Positions 12,901 to 25,284 are shown, numbered from the stretch's first letter. The stretch is 64,000 bases of DNA from Lichenostomus cassidix (GCA_008360975.2 CM039211.1:1506038-1570037); one strand, 5' to 3'. Made by a program: numbers and translations. The notes: generated from the letters alone by a model not told the origin.

Positions 12901-13800
12901 TTTTTTCTTTTTTTTTTCTTTTTTTCTTTTCTTTTTTTTTTTTTTTTCCCAGAAGGCCTCAGCTGGAGCATTTTAGGAGTTAAAAGTCCAAAGCATGTCT
13001 TTTAAAAGGATGGATGGCTATAAATAAATTCTCTACAGTCTCCAGCTGCACACCCTGTTATTTCCCTGTTCCTCCCTGCCATGTGTCCCAGAGGGACAGT
13101 GGGTTACACCTGCATTTCCCCAGTCTGGGTGGTGTGGTCACAGCCACAGCTTTACAGGAGCAGTGGTCAAAGCAGGCACCAAGATGGTTTCACTGGAATT
13201 TTATGGAATTGCCTTGGAAGTGGTGGCCCTCCTGTGAGAGCCTGGTCACTTCCTCTCCCTGGTCGTAAGCAAAAAGCTCTGAAATGCTGGCAGGAGAATT
13301 CAGAGGTGGTTTATATCTCCAGGTGTCTCATTGGAAGCTCACCTGGATCACAGGGAAATGCACTGGAACCAGAGGCTGCATTTTGCTCTTGCCAAACAGG
13401 TTTGTCTCCATCATTTTTTGGGGTTTTCTGAGTATCAGGACCTCATTCCTGGGGTCAGCAGAGGTGGCAAGAGGAGAATGGAGTATCTGCATCACATTGA
13501 CACGTCCTGAACAAAAACCTGCTTCACCAAGGCACGAGGAGATGTGTGAGGTTTCAGGGAAGCTTTTTTATTTTTTCTGAAAGGAGTTAGGTGAGAGGTG
13601 AGAAACCTCATCAAGGAAGGTCTCTTCATTCTTTATACACTTCTTCCTTCCTGACATGCTGGGGAAGATGACTGGGAGGAAGGCAGTGTTTATTTAAACC
13701 ATCTTCAGCCTGCACATAGCTCCAGAGGTCCAGTGAAACCTCTAAACTCAGCACTGAGATGACAGGAGACAGGACAGGATCCCACTCCTTGTCACTCCAG
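9941..13800. other. Unique non-coding DNA with one CpG-richer patch
   Basis: No gene recognised. It includes a C9A8 junction at 10022-10038 and a T-rich tract at 12899. At about 11210-11490 there is repeat-free sequence with several retained CpGs and AT-rich homeodomain/POU-like words such as ATGCTAAT and AATTAAAC. That patch is discussed as a candidate conserved element. Confidence 0.55.
12899..12947. repeat. T-rich low-complexity tract
   Basis: Forty-nine nucleotides made only of T with isolated C. It is simple sequence, with nothing to suggest a retroposon tail on the reverse strand. Confidence 0.9.
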
Positions 13801-13890
13801 GACAAGGTAATTGTGTTTTCCTCACAGGGACTGACAGTTCCCATCTGCAAAGCGGAGTTAACATAATTAACCTCCTTTGCTGTGTGACCA
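13801..13890 (-). mobile_element. Ancient MIR-like SINE fragment (probable)
   Basis: The words 'ttcctcacagg', 'cagttcccatctgcaaagc', 'gagttaacataatt' and 'aacctcctttg' run in the order of the reverse-complement MIR/CORE-SINE-like amniote consensus (cctcagtttccccatctg, then aaatggggataat, then a tacctcc block). The copy is heavily diverged. I place it by eye only, and the family name is uncertain. Confidence 0.4.
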
Positions 13891-14835
13891 GAGAGAGGCA
13901 AACTAAAAGCACCGAGGGGCAGGTGGCCTTGTCACAGCTCCTCACACAGATAATGGGTTTGGAGTCACTGCTGGAGTGGTTTCAGAGCTGTACAGAACTC
14001 CACATGCCAACTGGGGTGCATTTCAGCTCCTGTTCTGCAGCAGCTCTGCCAAACAAACTCATCTGCAAATGCCAGGGAGGTAACAGCCTTGGCCACCCAG
14101 CATGAAACTGCATTCCACGAGTGAACACAGCATGGGAATTTCCTTCTGCACCCCTCTCACCAAGCTGTCACCCAAACTGAATATAAAACAGGGGGTCTGG
14201 GGTATGGGAACCCCCTGCTTGTCACCGAGTGGGATGCTGGAGGAGAGATGTCTGTCTGCAGAGAGGTTTTGCCCCAGGTGAGCAGCACCAGAGAGGAAAC
14301 CCTGCCAGAGGCACCAGGTCCCTGTGCTAACAAGCTGCAAGTCTGTCTCACCAGCTCTTCCCCAAGGAAACCTGAGGGGAGGCTGGGAACAAGCCCAGGC
14401 ACAGGCGGATATAAAAGTGTGTTATGGCTTTGTCTCCTTCTATCCGTTTTCCAAATCTGGTAATTAGTTTCTTAATTTTGTCCCGTAGCGGGCTAAAACT
14501 CGTTTTACTTTCCCCCAGATGTTGCCTGCTGTGCAGACTGATTTCAGGGTGATATGGCAATGCTGGAGGTGCTCTGCTCTCTGTTCTCTAGGCACTCAAG
14601 CCTTAATTGAGGCTCAGAGAAGGAAAAGTGGAGAATAAATGGTGCAACTGGGGGCCCACGGGATGGCAGGGAGGATGAAATCAAGGTTTACAGACCTCTC
14701 TGTGGAGAAAGAAATAAACCACTCTTTTGGTAGCAGACCAGCCAGAAAAAAGTTCTGTTCAGAAGAAGCAAAGATGGTTTTGTTACCTATACAGGCAACC
14801 TCTGTCCTAAATATATTAGGGGAGAGAATTATTTT

Positions 14836-14931
14836 AATATAAAATATTAATAATATTTATAATATAAATATTATGTATAACAAATTTATATTATAAATAT
14901 TTTATATTAAAATATTATTATATTTTATATT
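14836..14931. repeat. AT-only inverted repeat / potential cruciform
   Basis: The 18-bp arms at 14852-14869 and 14884-14901 are exact reverse complements, separated by 14 nt. The stem continues outward: 14836-14851 pairs with 14917-14931, with one bulged base and a 15-nt internal loop on the right. Between 14828 and 14931 there are only one G and one C. This may be a decayed AT microsatellite or a small foldback element. No target duplication is visible. Confidence 0.8.
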
Positions 14932-15735
14932 GGAATTACTGAGATTCTCAGCCCAATTAATCCATTTTGGCTTCTGCTTGGAACAATGGCATCTTAATAG
15001 AACAGCAGGCACATGCTGATTGAGTAATCCCTATTAGTTCACATCTGTAGAGTCGTTGGGCTGATTGTTCCTGGTTTTTAACTCTACCCCAGTGAATGCA
15101 GTGATACTCAGGAGGTGCTTCTGCCAGTTTTCTGTGGCCATGGTCACTTCCAGGACTGGATTACTTTGGCTCACTGACCATCTGTGCTGATTAGGGGAAA
15201 ACCTGAGCTGAGCAGGTAGGAAACAGAACTGCAGCATTCCCTCCTTGGCATCCAAGCCTAAGATAACAGCAGAGCCAGCCTTTCTCTCATGGCAACTCAC
15301 CTCAGAGAATTTTTTTTTATTATTATTTTTTTAGGTTTTCTTTCCATTCCTGCTCCAAGACAGGAAGTGAAGAGGCGTATCAAAATAAAGTAATTACAGA
15401 AAACTTAACCAACCCTTCTACTCCCCCTTCCCCTCCACCAAAACCACGATGTGTCCAGTGGTGTCCAGATCAAGCCAGATGGGACCCAGACTGCCTTTTG
15501 ACAGCTTGGCTTTTTTGGCTGCAGGAGAAGGCTCTTGGCTGCTCCCTAAATGGAGCAAGAGAGTCACCTTCTGTGCTGTTCAACCAAAAAGGGCAGCACA
15601 TGAAAGCAATCAGTGTGAGGGGCTGGCAGGGTGAGATTCTGGTTTTCTCTGCCCAGCTTCTGGGCAGAGGACAGAAAAAAGCTAAGGACTTGCAAACTAC
15701 TGTCCATTGCTTGTCAGGAGATCTAGAATCTCAGC

Positions 15736-15810
15736 ATCTCATCTCATCTCATCTCATCTCATCTCATCTCATCTCATCTCATCATCTCATCTCAATCTCA
15801 TCTCATCTCT
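15736..15810. repeat. (ATCTC)n pentanucleotide microsatellite
   Basis: Nine perfect ATCTC units run from 15736 to 15780. They are followed by slightly imperfect units (an 'atc' slip and an extra A) to about 15810. The long perfect core suggests a recently active, length-variable locus. Confidence 0.95.
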
Positions 15811-18070
15811 GTAGCTTTGCACTTGCTTGAATTCTCACTGTTTTGACTGCAATTTTTGTCTGAATGGGCTTTTTAAAAAAAATGTTACTCACGTATAAAC
15901 AGTAGGACTTCAATGATTTTTGTTGCCTGAAAATGCTACTGGCACACTGTGATTAAAAATAGGGTTTTTCATCCTTCAGGGAGCAGCCTCTGCAGAAAAG
16001 AGGGAATTCTGTCTCAAATACAGCCCTTTTTCCTTAGTGTTTTATCACTGATCTCCATGGCAGCTTCCTCTGCTGAATCTGAGTGTGAAATCCTTTCCTA
16101 ATTCTCTTAAAAATTACAGTCTCATTGATGTTAAATCGTCTCATTACTGCTAGGTGTTTGGTATTTTAATTTACAGCTCTGTCAAGACAATGTAAAGCAT
16201 TTAAATTACCTTCTGATGCAAGCAGGTGGGCAACCAGAATTATTAAATTGGAGGAATCAGACTGTTTTTAAATGGCTTTCATCATGAAAATCATCTGTTG
16301 TTGTTTGCCTTGTGAAGTTAGCTCGATGTCCAGCCATATATCCAGATTATCATGCACAAGAAGCTGTTCAAGGAGAGAACAATAGTGTCAAAAGTCCTGT
16401 TCCAAACAGTTTTAATATTATGTTAATTATATTTTTCCTCTTCTGGCATGTGGACTTCTCCTTGAAAGCATTTTTCCCAGGTTGTTGCTGAAATGATGAG
16501 GCCAAGAGCCGCAGAATATTTCCTCCTGTGAGCTCAGAATGGAGAGGGACACTCAGTTTTCAGCCTCAGGTTGGAGGATTGTGGAAAATCCTTGGGGTCT
16601 GAGGATTGTGGAAAAGCAGGAAACCTTCCTGAGTGACACTGGCAGGTTTGCCATTCCCTGGGAAAAAAGGAGGACTCTCAAATGCAAACCAAAAGGAAGG
16701 ATTAACCTAGGAGGAGAGAGTTGTGGCAATAGCAGGGAAAAGCAAGAAAGTCAATGAAAGCATTAAATTCAGGGCTATCCATGGATGTCACGAGTCCAAA
16801 CCCATTCTGAAAATAAAATTGTCACCAGTGCTAGCTCAGGACATCACAATTTTGTCTAACTGGGTCTGGAAAGATGTCTGGAATGGAAGTTTTACAGCCC
16901 CTCTGGATAAGCTGTTTCCATGCTGCACCATCTTTCTGGTGAAAGAAGATCAGTTTTTGTCATGGAGACAATGTGGCACCACCTAGGGATTGAGAGGGTT
17001 TTGAGCCATAAATTATTTCTGGTGCACTCACAGAAATTATGGCAAAAAAACACCTTCAAATTGAAGTTTTATACTGTGAGCTTAAGAGAGAAAAAAAAAA
17101 AAAAGTATGTTGATAAATCTATTTATTGTAGTTTCCCATCTCAGTGAGAATAATTTCTAGACCACTCAGATTTGCAACACTCTTTGCCTGAATTAAAGGA
17201 TCAGGAGTATATCTCTGCTCTGACAAGACTGAATTTGAAATAACCTAGGAATACTCTTGGAATATAGAGGTTCAGCTAGAAATTAATTTGGAGATGCAGT
17301 GCCATAAGCCCAGTGATAAATTGAATTGCATCATGAATAATGCAAGATCTGTCTGTGTCATACAGAAGATCTCTGTGGGATAATTTACAACATTTACAAC
17401 GTCAGTAAATAGCCTTGCAGAGCTTCCTGAAACTCAAATCTAAATACTCTTTTCCCCCAGTTTTCTGATGGGCTCTGGGCACCACAAAGGTCATTGCCTA
17501 TGGTGCATCATGAGGAGGCAGGTCAGCTGAAGAGTAGGAAACATTACTGAAAAAAGAACATAAGAATTCTGAATTGCTGCTCCTGCTGAGCTGTGGAGCA
17601 GTTTGGGGCTTTTGTGTCGTTTTGGATGGAAGAATTTCCAATTTTCATCAAAAAATAATGGGCATCCTTACTTCCTTGACAAAATATCAGTGGTTTCCAT
17701 GAAAAGAATGTCATTTACAAATACACAAAGACTTGCATTTTGCCATTTGTTTGGGGTTTTTGTATGTTTTTAAAATGGATTCCTGTTATATGTTTCAGTG
17801 TGGTATTCCAACCTGTACTTTTGCATAAGTAAATCCAGACATTTCCAAACCTATCCAAAAGCAATTGGTTCTTCCAAACTTCTGAAAAGGAATTTTTTTT
17901 TTTTTTTGAACCTAGATACCTTTAGTGAAGTGGATTTAAAATACCGGTTTTGACACCCTTGTATGTGTGGTTTGTTTAATGATTTTTATCATGAATGGAA
18001 ACTTGCAAAACACTATTACCTGAGTCCAGAAAGGAGGGAAAAGAAAGGAAAAACAAAATACAAACTGAGA
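15811..18070. other. Unique non-coding DNA
   Basis: No gene recognised. The AT-rich block at about 16090-16340 is free of recognisable repeats and carries words such as TTTAATTTACAG and TTTAAATTACC. Poly-A (17091-17104) and poly-T (17893-17907) runs are simple sequence. Confidence 0.55.
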
Positions 18071-18190
18071 AAGCATGGTTAAAAAACAACAACAACAAAA
18101 AGACAAAAACCCCAAAACAACAAAACAAACAAGAAAAACAGAACCAAAAAACCCAATGAAACAAACAAAAAACCCCAAACAATAAACCAA
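18071..18190. repeat. A/C-rich low-complexity tract
   Basis: Mostly AAC, AAAAC and AAAACCCC-type words with very few G or T. The same kind of sequence recurs at 24384-24511 and, much longer, at 35643-36364. The open frame on the opposite strand (F-, C- and L-rich) is a by-product. Confidence 0.85.
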
Positions 18191-18424
18191 GCTCATAAAA
18201 CAAAATAAACACTCCGAAGAATAATATTTCACCTGTCAGCTGAAATGCAAATGCATCCAAAGTCCAAATAAGGAGTCCTGAGCAGTAAGATATTTCAAGG
18301 CAGTGATGCGTCAGAACTCTCCCTGGAAATAGCCTGACAGCCAAGAATTCCTCTACTTTAGGAAACACCCTAATTTCAAGGCCTCAGACATTTATTTTGA
18401 ATACATATAATTTATTGCCTCATC

Positions 18425-18620
18425 ACTGTAATAGCATTACTATTTATTTACCTAGGATGATAGCAGTGACTAAGCCCCTAGTTAGGATGGAGCTTGATAA
18501 TGCTTTACAGATAAAGAAAGGGAGATAATCCTTGTTTTAAAGAGTTTTGGTAAAGTAACAAGTCCTAGAGTTACACCCAGCAATGGAAAGAGGCCAACAG
18601 CAAAGGTCTGGGTGGAAGAC
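18425..18620 (+). mobile_element. Ancient amniote MIR-like repeat (probable)
   Basis: The order of 'tactatttatttacctagg', 'taagcccctagttaggat', 'ggagcttgataatgcttta', 'gataatccttgttttaaag' and 'ttacacccagcaatgg' follows a widespread ancient amniote consensus. In that consensus a block of roughly tattatttatt is followed by agccccagt, attgtgctaggc, cagtccctgccccaaagag and cacccagcaggtcagtgg. Divergence is high and I name no subfamily. Placement is by eye. Confidence 0.45.
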
Positions 18621-21600
18621 ATTGTGATTCTTCTGGAAGATCAAGAGACATTAATCATGTTCTTTAACTCACCAGATGCATGTGTGCCTTGTTAAGGTTT
18701 TGCTAACACATCAGTGGAGGTGCTGTTTTCTCAAATATCTAAGTTGTCATTGTGCTTAATGTCAATCTGAGTTGCAGACAGACAGAGGTTTTTACTTTAG
18801 TAACTTCTTTTCAAAGAATGAGTGAAACATCATCACGCATAATGCAAAAATATTTCTTTCATGCTGATGAGTTTGTTTTGTGAATGACACAGAATCACAG
18901 CTAAGATCTGCAATGTTGAAACTACACCCACGAGAGGAAAACTTGCCACTCACATTTACACTACCAAAGATGCTAAGGCATAACTGCTGAATTTTTGGAG
19001 CACGGAAAATTAACTTTTTTTCCCTTCAGAGTTTGGGGATAGCATACACTTTTTTGCTGCGTGTGGAGGGTGTGTGTCCAGTTCCCAAGCCTACTGTCTG
19101 ATTTCACTGTGGATCTAAAAAAAACACTCAAATGAGCAGCACATGTGGTGAAACCAAGGGTCTATGTCCAGCCTGATGTCCTGCCTGTGAATGGAGGAGA
19201 TCATGAAAGAATCTGGTTATCATTTTGCAGGCAACTTTACCAGAAGTTTCATTTTCTAAAGTAAGTAATTATCTATTTATATTAAAAATATAGCCATGCC
19301 TGTGGAGTGATTAATTCTTTTTTTTTTTTTTTCAACACATCTTAATCTGAGCTTTTTTTTCCCTTTTTTTTAACACCCAGCAGTTTCATTCTTCAGTAAC
19401 TACACTACTTACCAGCAAAGACTTCAGCAATTTACTCTGAGGTGTCTGGGGAGAAACACGTCCTATTTTTCTTTGCAATGATGCCTACAAACATCACCTT
19501 AAAATTATATCTCCAAGCCATCTGTGTGGAGAGAAACCCTCAGTTTCTAGGCACCCTTTCCACACCAGTCATATTTTCCCACACCTGGTTTTTTTGGTTG
19601 ATTGAAGAATAATCTGGCTTATCCCCCTAAGAGATGCCATGCCAAGCCTTTGAACAGGACATCACCCTGAATATTTGTCTGCCAGAGAAGCTGAGAAGTG
19701 AATGCCTCAGGCCACAGGAGAATTTCCTCTCCTCAGCCTGCTTGCTCTGCTGGAACAAGGAGAAGCCACCAGGTGATTGCCCACCTGTCAGTTTAACTGC
19801 CTTGATTCCTGCTCAGGGAACTTCTGCCAGCTCTGCAACACTGCCAGTTTAATTCCTTGGGATTCCTCCAAATTCTTCCAAATCCTTCCCAGAATCAAAG
19901 TAATAATAACTATGATGATAGCAATTTCTATAGATATAGCAGAATCAAAGTCACCAGGAGTAAAACTTAACAAGACAAATGACACTTTGTCCTCTGCTCT
20001 CTTTTCAGCCAGATCTTGGTGGCTGGATGACATTTCTGTACTTATTTACATCACAATTTTTTCTCCTCAGGGGGCTGTATTTTTAGTTCCTCAGTATAAA
20101 CAGAGTTTGCTTAGAGTATTAAATCTTAGTCTCTCCTGAAGGATGCATTTAGTTATGTGACAATAGTAATGTTCCTTGTTAATAATACCCTTTCTCACAA
20201 CCAAAAAATCAAGTTTTGAGGGCAGCTCTGATGTCTGACACGGGAAACCTGCCTGGTTTGATGACCCACATGTCTTCTCTGCAGGGTGAAGGGTGGGCAG
20301 ACAGTGCTGGTCTGCAGGAATCACCACAGAGATGGATCTCTCCAGGAGGGAGCTGTGTGCCACAGGCTGGTGAGTTATTCCTTCACCAAATTCCTGGCCC
20401 TGGACCAATTACCTGTGTGGAGGGAGCTTGAATCAGAGTGGCACCCCCTAAAGTGCTTTGTCCCCACCTGAAAACCTATGGCAAGCAGCAGAAATCTATT
20501 TACATTTCACTCTGGGTGCCAAATTTGCAAAGGGAAAACCCAGCGTGCCTGGAGGATATGACACAGAGAATCACCAGATTTTGAGTTTTGTCCCATTTCA
20601 GGCATTTAATCTCCCCTGAGTGTCAGGAGATGATGGTGGCAGGGCGTGGTTTGGCACAGACATGTTCACATTTCACTCCTGGACACTTGTGTGTGGCAGC
20701 TGTGTGTCCTGAGCCAGCAGACAATCCCAAAGGTACAGACAGACTCCATCCATCTGCCACGGTGACATTCCCAGACGGAAAGGAAGGCTCAGGAAGTGCT
20801 GCAGTTTGGCTTTGCTGGGACTGTGAAACTATAGCTTTTCACCAGGTCTCTGTTTACATTGCTGAGGTTTTGCTCTGCTGCTCCAGACAGGAGCTGTGTC
20901 ATCACGCTGTTACAGCTGTTGCATCTGTCATAATGCAACAAAAAAGATTTTATCCTCATTCCCTTAATTTTTCTTTTTTTTGAAGGACAGCCAAAATGGA
21001 AGAAAAAAAAACCAACAAACTAAAATTGTTATGCTCCGTTTGGTGTTTCTGAGACATGAATTGTTTGGAGCCCTGGTGGTGCTAGCATGGCATTTTTGAC
21101 TGTGCCAGCTTTCACCTCTGGGCAGGATTATTCAGTTTCTGCTTTTCTGAGAATGGCCTCCATCCTCCACTCCAGGAGGTTCCTTTTTGAGGTGCTGATG
21201 AGAGCTTTCAGACCTTCACTCTCAATTCCCACTCAAGAGGGAACCTATATTTACCATGGATTTAGATTTGGAAGTTCCACTAAGCATAAAAAAAATAACT
21301 ATAAGGATTTATAAGCCAAATAAATGTACCTTTCTTAGCTTGCTTGCTTTGAAATTTTGTGAGCAGCAAATTAAAAAAAAAAAAAAAAAGATAGTTTTAG
21401 TTGCTGTAGGGGAGAAGCTTACTAATGATGGGATGCTATAAGTACTGAGAATGTTTGTTTAAGACTGGAGAGAAATATTTTCCTACAGACCCAATTCCCA
21501 AGGATGAAGCTCAGTCCTAGGGGGGGTTTTTCAAACTGAGTTCAGCACCCAGGAATTGGGGGGTGAAGAAAACAGAAGGGAGGAGAGAAAAAGAAAGTGC

Positions 21601-22753
21601 AAAGGAAGTTAATTAAACAATTATTTCAATGAGGCCAGCGTGGTAATGAGCTCCAGATGTCTGGGATTCCACGGGCAGACTGGGAAATGGAGAAGCAAAT
21701 GGTGGGTGTAGATATGTTTGTTTATTTCTCCCACCCTGAGCCTGGCTACTGCTTTCACCAAAAGCCAGCAAAGAACAGGCCTATCCTAAAATACCCCTGG
21801 GACTTCTCTCCAGAGTTTGATCAGAGCTGCTCTGTCGCCCACGAAGGCAGTGGCAATAATCCAGGTGTATTATGGCATAATTGAGAACACACCTTGGCAA
21901 AGTTTGTTCACAGTGGAACAACAAATGAGCACATGAGCCTCGACTGACAGCTACCCAGGGCCAGATTCTGGTCTTTGAATCTCTGCTGAGCAGGTGGTAG
22001 CCCCAAGCAGAAGAAGAATACATGGAGAATTACAGCCAACTTGGCTGATTATTGGATTTACTCAAGGTGGACAATCATAAGAACTAGAATTTTGGCTATG
22101 TACCTGACTATTTTCAAATCACCCACTTTATGAAGATGCAGCTCCTGCAGCCCCTCTCTGTCAGATGTGGTGGCAGCTGATATAAGGTGTAGTCTCCTTA
22201 GAACTCTATTTTCAATCCTGCTTCTCCAGAGGGACATAAAACCCTGGGACTTGCTCATGGCTTATATAGACTGAGCAAGATGATTCTCAGTGGTCCATTT
22301 CTCACTTGGAAGACACCACTTTGCTGCCACTTGGCAGCAAAACATTTTGTATTATGTTAACTGGAGAAGTAAGTCTAATATTGTGATTTTTTTGTTGTTG
22401 TTTGCTGTATCTGTTGTGGGAATGTGTCCTGTTATAGTGGTGGAAAACACCTTCTTTGACCTTTCTTTTCTGGTTAATGAACTTCTAGAATGTCCTGTTA
22501 TTCTTCCCCCCTTTCCAGGTTCTGTTCCAGCTTCATCTTGGCCTTCCTGACCACAGCCCTTCACAACTTCTTAGAGAACTTCTGTCCTGGATTTCACTGT
22601 CTATGCAGTTGAGCTTCTGAGTTGCTTTTCAGTGCTCTTCAGTGCTGAAAGGGTCAATGAGTCCAATAAATGGTAAAAAGCAATTTTTTTCTCTTCTTTC
22701 TTTCAGATTTTTTCAGATGTCTCTCTGGAGATCATGACTTTCTCATGCAGAAA
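18621..22753. other. Unique non-coding DNA
   Basis: No gene or clear interspersed repeat recognised. Homopolymers lie at 19318-19332 (T15) and 21373-21389 (A17). The open frames here are short and unlike any family I know. Confidence 0.55.
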
Positions 22754-22787
22754 AAGGAGAAATAAGAAACAAGGAGAAATAAGAAAC
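22754..22787. repeat. Exact 17-bp tandem duplication
   Basis: AAGGAGAAATAAGAAAC at 22754-22770 is repeated exactly at 22771-22787. It looks like a recent small slippage duplication in purine-rich sequence. Confidence 0.95.
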
Positions 22788-23952
22788 AATTTTTCTCATT
22801 TTTGGATTACCTTTTCCCAAGGTTTTGGTGGAATGATGCAAATCCATTGACCACTGCCTGTCTCATGACCAGCAGAAGGTTCTAAGCCTTCCAAATGTGG
22901 AAAGGCTGGCATGGGCTTATTGTGGACTGCAGATTTCCCAGGCTCATATCAATGCTGCCAAGAATTTTACAACAACTACCTGGAATCCCACTGTGTCACG
23001 TTCTGGATGTGGCCTTTCCTTACAGAAGTCTTATTCTCAGCAATTTTGAAGATCACCAGATCTTCAGAGTCCTCATACCAACAGGTTGTTCCTCTATCTG
23101 GCTTTGGTTAGGCTGACCAGTGTGCTTGGTGTGATTATGTCAGGAGGTTAATTGCTTCCTCTGGGAAGTGGTTTTGGAGGCAGCAGTTGGCTGGAAAGCC
23201 TTGACAGCTCCCCAGAGCTCTGCCAAGGCACTCAAGTTAGTCTTGCCAGAAGCAATCATCTCACCTCATGCCCCACTTCTTGCAGCAGGGATCTGGGAGC
23301 TGGAAATGGGACACAGGAGGGACAGTGGCAATGGGAAAAGACAGGGCTGAGAGGGTGTGAGGGCAGGAGACACAACTACAAAACCCAACCCTGTTCTCAG
23401 CTCCCTCATGTCTTCCAGCCTTCCTCCTCTCCTTCACTCTGTCTCCTTTTCCTTCACATCCCAAATCCTTAGCTTAGGCAGCTGTAAACTTTATCTCTTG
23501 CAAGCAGAGAAAACACTTGTGAAAAATACACACGCTCCAGAAAATGAGATGGTAAGCAGTTGGTCCCTTTTTATTTTTAGCTCGGCCTCAGAAGTTTCCA
23601 GAGTAAAAAGCTGGAAAGGAAAGACAAGGCAGCAGAGGCGTGGATGCCACAGAAGGGCAGACAGCATTCTGCCCAATTTTAGCACTGCTCCAGGGGTTTT
23701 GCAAAAAGAGGGTTTTACAAACAGGCTTTGAGGGCTGAGAGGTGCTACAGGTGAGGTGCACTCATGGGAGCTGAGAGAGAATTTGCAGGGCAGCAGATAA
23801 ACCCTAAAGTTATATGAAAGCAGCAGGTAGGAGGAAAAGGGATAGCTCACAGCAATTCTTAAGCTCCTGCAAGTTCAGAGTGTTTTTCCTTGGGTGGGAA
23901 AGAAGAAGGCTTTCTCTTGCCTTGGCTGTGTTCCTCAGGGTTAGGCATGGTC

Positions 23953-24014
23953 TAGCTCCTCTTGAAGCCAGTGGACAGAATCCCATTGACGTCAGCAGGA
24001 CTTGGGTTTGGGCC
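23953..24014. repeat. Ancient short repeat with TTGAAGTCA...TTGACTTCA core
   Basis: 'Cttgaagccagtgg', then 'aatcccattgacgtcagc', then 'aggacttgggtttgggcc'. This matches a pattern I know from many amniote genomes, in which a TTGAAGTCAATGG-like word is followed some 10 nt later by CATTGACTTCAGTGG and a TTTGGGCC-like end. Further copies lie at 25060 and 60350. I cannot give a family name. Confidence 0.45.
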
Positions 24015-24383
24015 ATAATTACTGGAAAGACCCGCAGTCTAAATGGAGAAATGTCTGCAGCCATACATAGCTCCATTCCAGGTTAAAAATAAAAATAAAA
24101 AGCGCATTTCCAAGTTTAACATCCCCAGCACTGTAAATAGATGCCTCTTTCCCCCATCACAGATGCAGCACTGTTCAGTTTGACCGTGGCTATCTTAAAC
24201 AGCCAAATGGCTTCAGTTTCCCCCCAGGGCATAGAAATAAACATGAATACTGCATAAAAATAAAATAAAAGAGGGTGGGGGGAAAAGAAATGAAGGAAGG
24301 AAGAAAAAGAAACTCTGGTAACACACCCTCTTGCTACCCAGACAGCAAATCAACTGGAGCATTTAATGAGTCTTGTGCTTTAG

Positions 24384-24511
24384 AAAAAAAACAGACAAAA
24401 CAAAACAACCCCCCGAACAAACAAACAAACAAAAAACCCAAAAAAACCCCAAAACAAAAAAAAAACCACCAAAAAACCCCAAAAACAAAATGAAAACAAA
24501 AACAAAAAACA
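24384..24511. repeat. A/C-rich low-complexity tract
   Basis: AAAC/AAACCCC-type simple sequence including (AAAC)n at 24416-24432 and several CCCC runs. The reverse strand is G/T-rich, which creates a spurious F/W/V-rich frame. Confidence 0.9.
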
Positions 24512-25059
24512 AGTTTCTCCTGATGCTTGAAGGCTATGGGTCCAAATAAGGGACACCAACCCTGCATCATCCCACACTTTCACCCCAGTGAATGGACACA
24601 AGAGGGAAACCACTGGGTTATTCACACTTGGGCTGTGAAATCCCACGGGGAAATCCCTGCCCTGCAATCACAGCCTGGAAGGATATCTGCTGATGAAGCT
24701 GGCAACCGGCTTCACATGGATTTTCTGGGGTTGCCTGGTGTTGTTTTATTACGAAAAAGCACGAATTAATGGCAAGATTGTTGCTGCTGCTAGAAGCCAG
24801 GGTCTGTTTGTTTTGGTTTGTAGCTCCATTCACTCGGCCAAATAGTTTCATCTGCTGATGCCTGCGGAGCTGTTTTGAATGTGTAACCACCAGTGTAACA
24901 TCCTCTGGTTGTTGTGAAATATTTGTGAAAACTGCTTTTATTGAGCCATTGCTTAACGGGGAAACTGAAACCCTCTTAGCAATCATCTCGTGCTCTCCTG
25001 TCTGTCTGTCTGGGGGACACGTCTGCTGGGATCTCCTGTCTAGCACTAACTCATCACAA
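24512..25059. other. Unique sequence with retained CpGs
   Basis: No gene recognised. The part at about 24750-25030 has no identifiable repeat and keeps CpGs in words such as TTACGAAA, GCACGAATTAATGG, ACTCGGCC, TGCGGAG and TAACGGGG. It is a plausible conserved non-coding element, which sequence alone cannot show. Confidence 0.4.
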
Positions 25060-25113
25060 GCCCCCTTGGAAGTGAGGCTTTTTGCTGTTGACTTCACTGG
25101 GTTTTGGATCTGA
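25060..25113. repeat. Ancient short repeat, second copy of TTGACTTCA type
   Basis: 'Cccccttggaagtgaggct' is followed by 'gctgttgacttcactggg' and 'ttttggatctg'. The order and spacing are the same as in the copies at 23953 and 60350. It is diverged and unclassified. Confidence 0.45.
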
Positions 25114-25284
25114 GAGCAATCCTGACATTTAAACCTGGAAGGCATCAGGGTTTTTCTCCCCACGCTGGTTTTTTTGTGCTTGCAGGCTGATGTCCACGTC
25201 AGACCTCAGAGGAAACAATAAAGCTCACAGGGTGAAATCCCCCCTTGCTCCACCATCCAGGATAGACCTTTTCAGAGTGGCACA

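Noticed and set aside
16540..16980. Possible further CR1 3' end
   Set aside because: Only a short stretch near 16900-16950 loosely resembles the CR1 3' UTR. Landmarks before and after it are missing.
19140..19190. Possible CR1/L3-like landmark (ACCAAGGGTCTATGTCCAG)
   Set aside because: A single short match. The flanks do not continue the consensus.
2251..21389. Poly-A runs (2251, 17091, 21373) as tails of processed pseudogenes
   Set aside because: There is no gene-like body next to them. CR1 in birds does not make poly-A-tailed copies, and simple homopolymers explain them.
24189..24240. Possible extra MIR-like copy (CTTCAGTTTCCCCCCAGGG)
   Set aside because: Only one landmark is present, and the rest does not follow the consensus.
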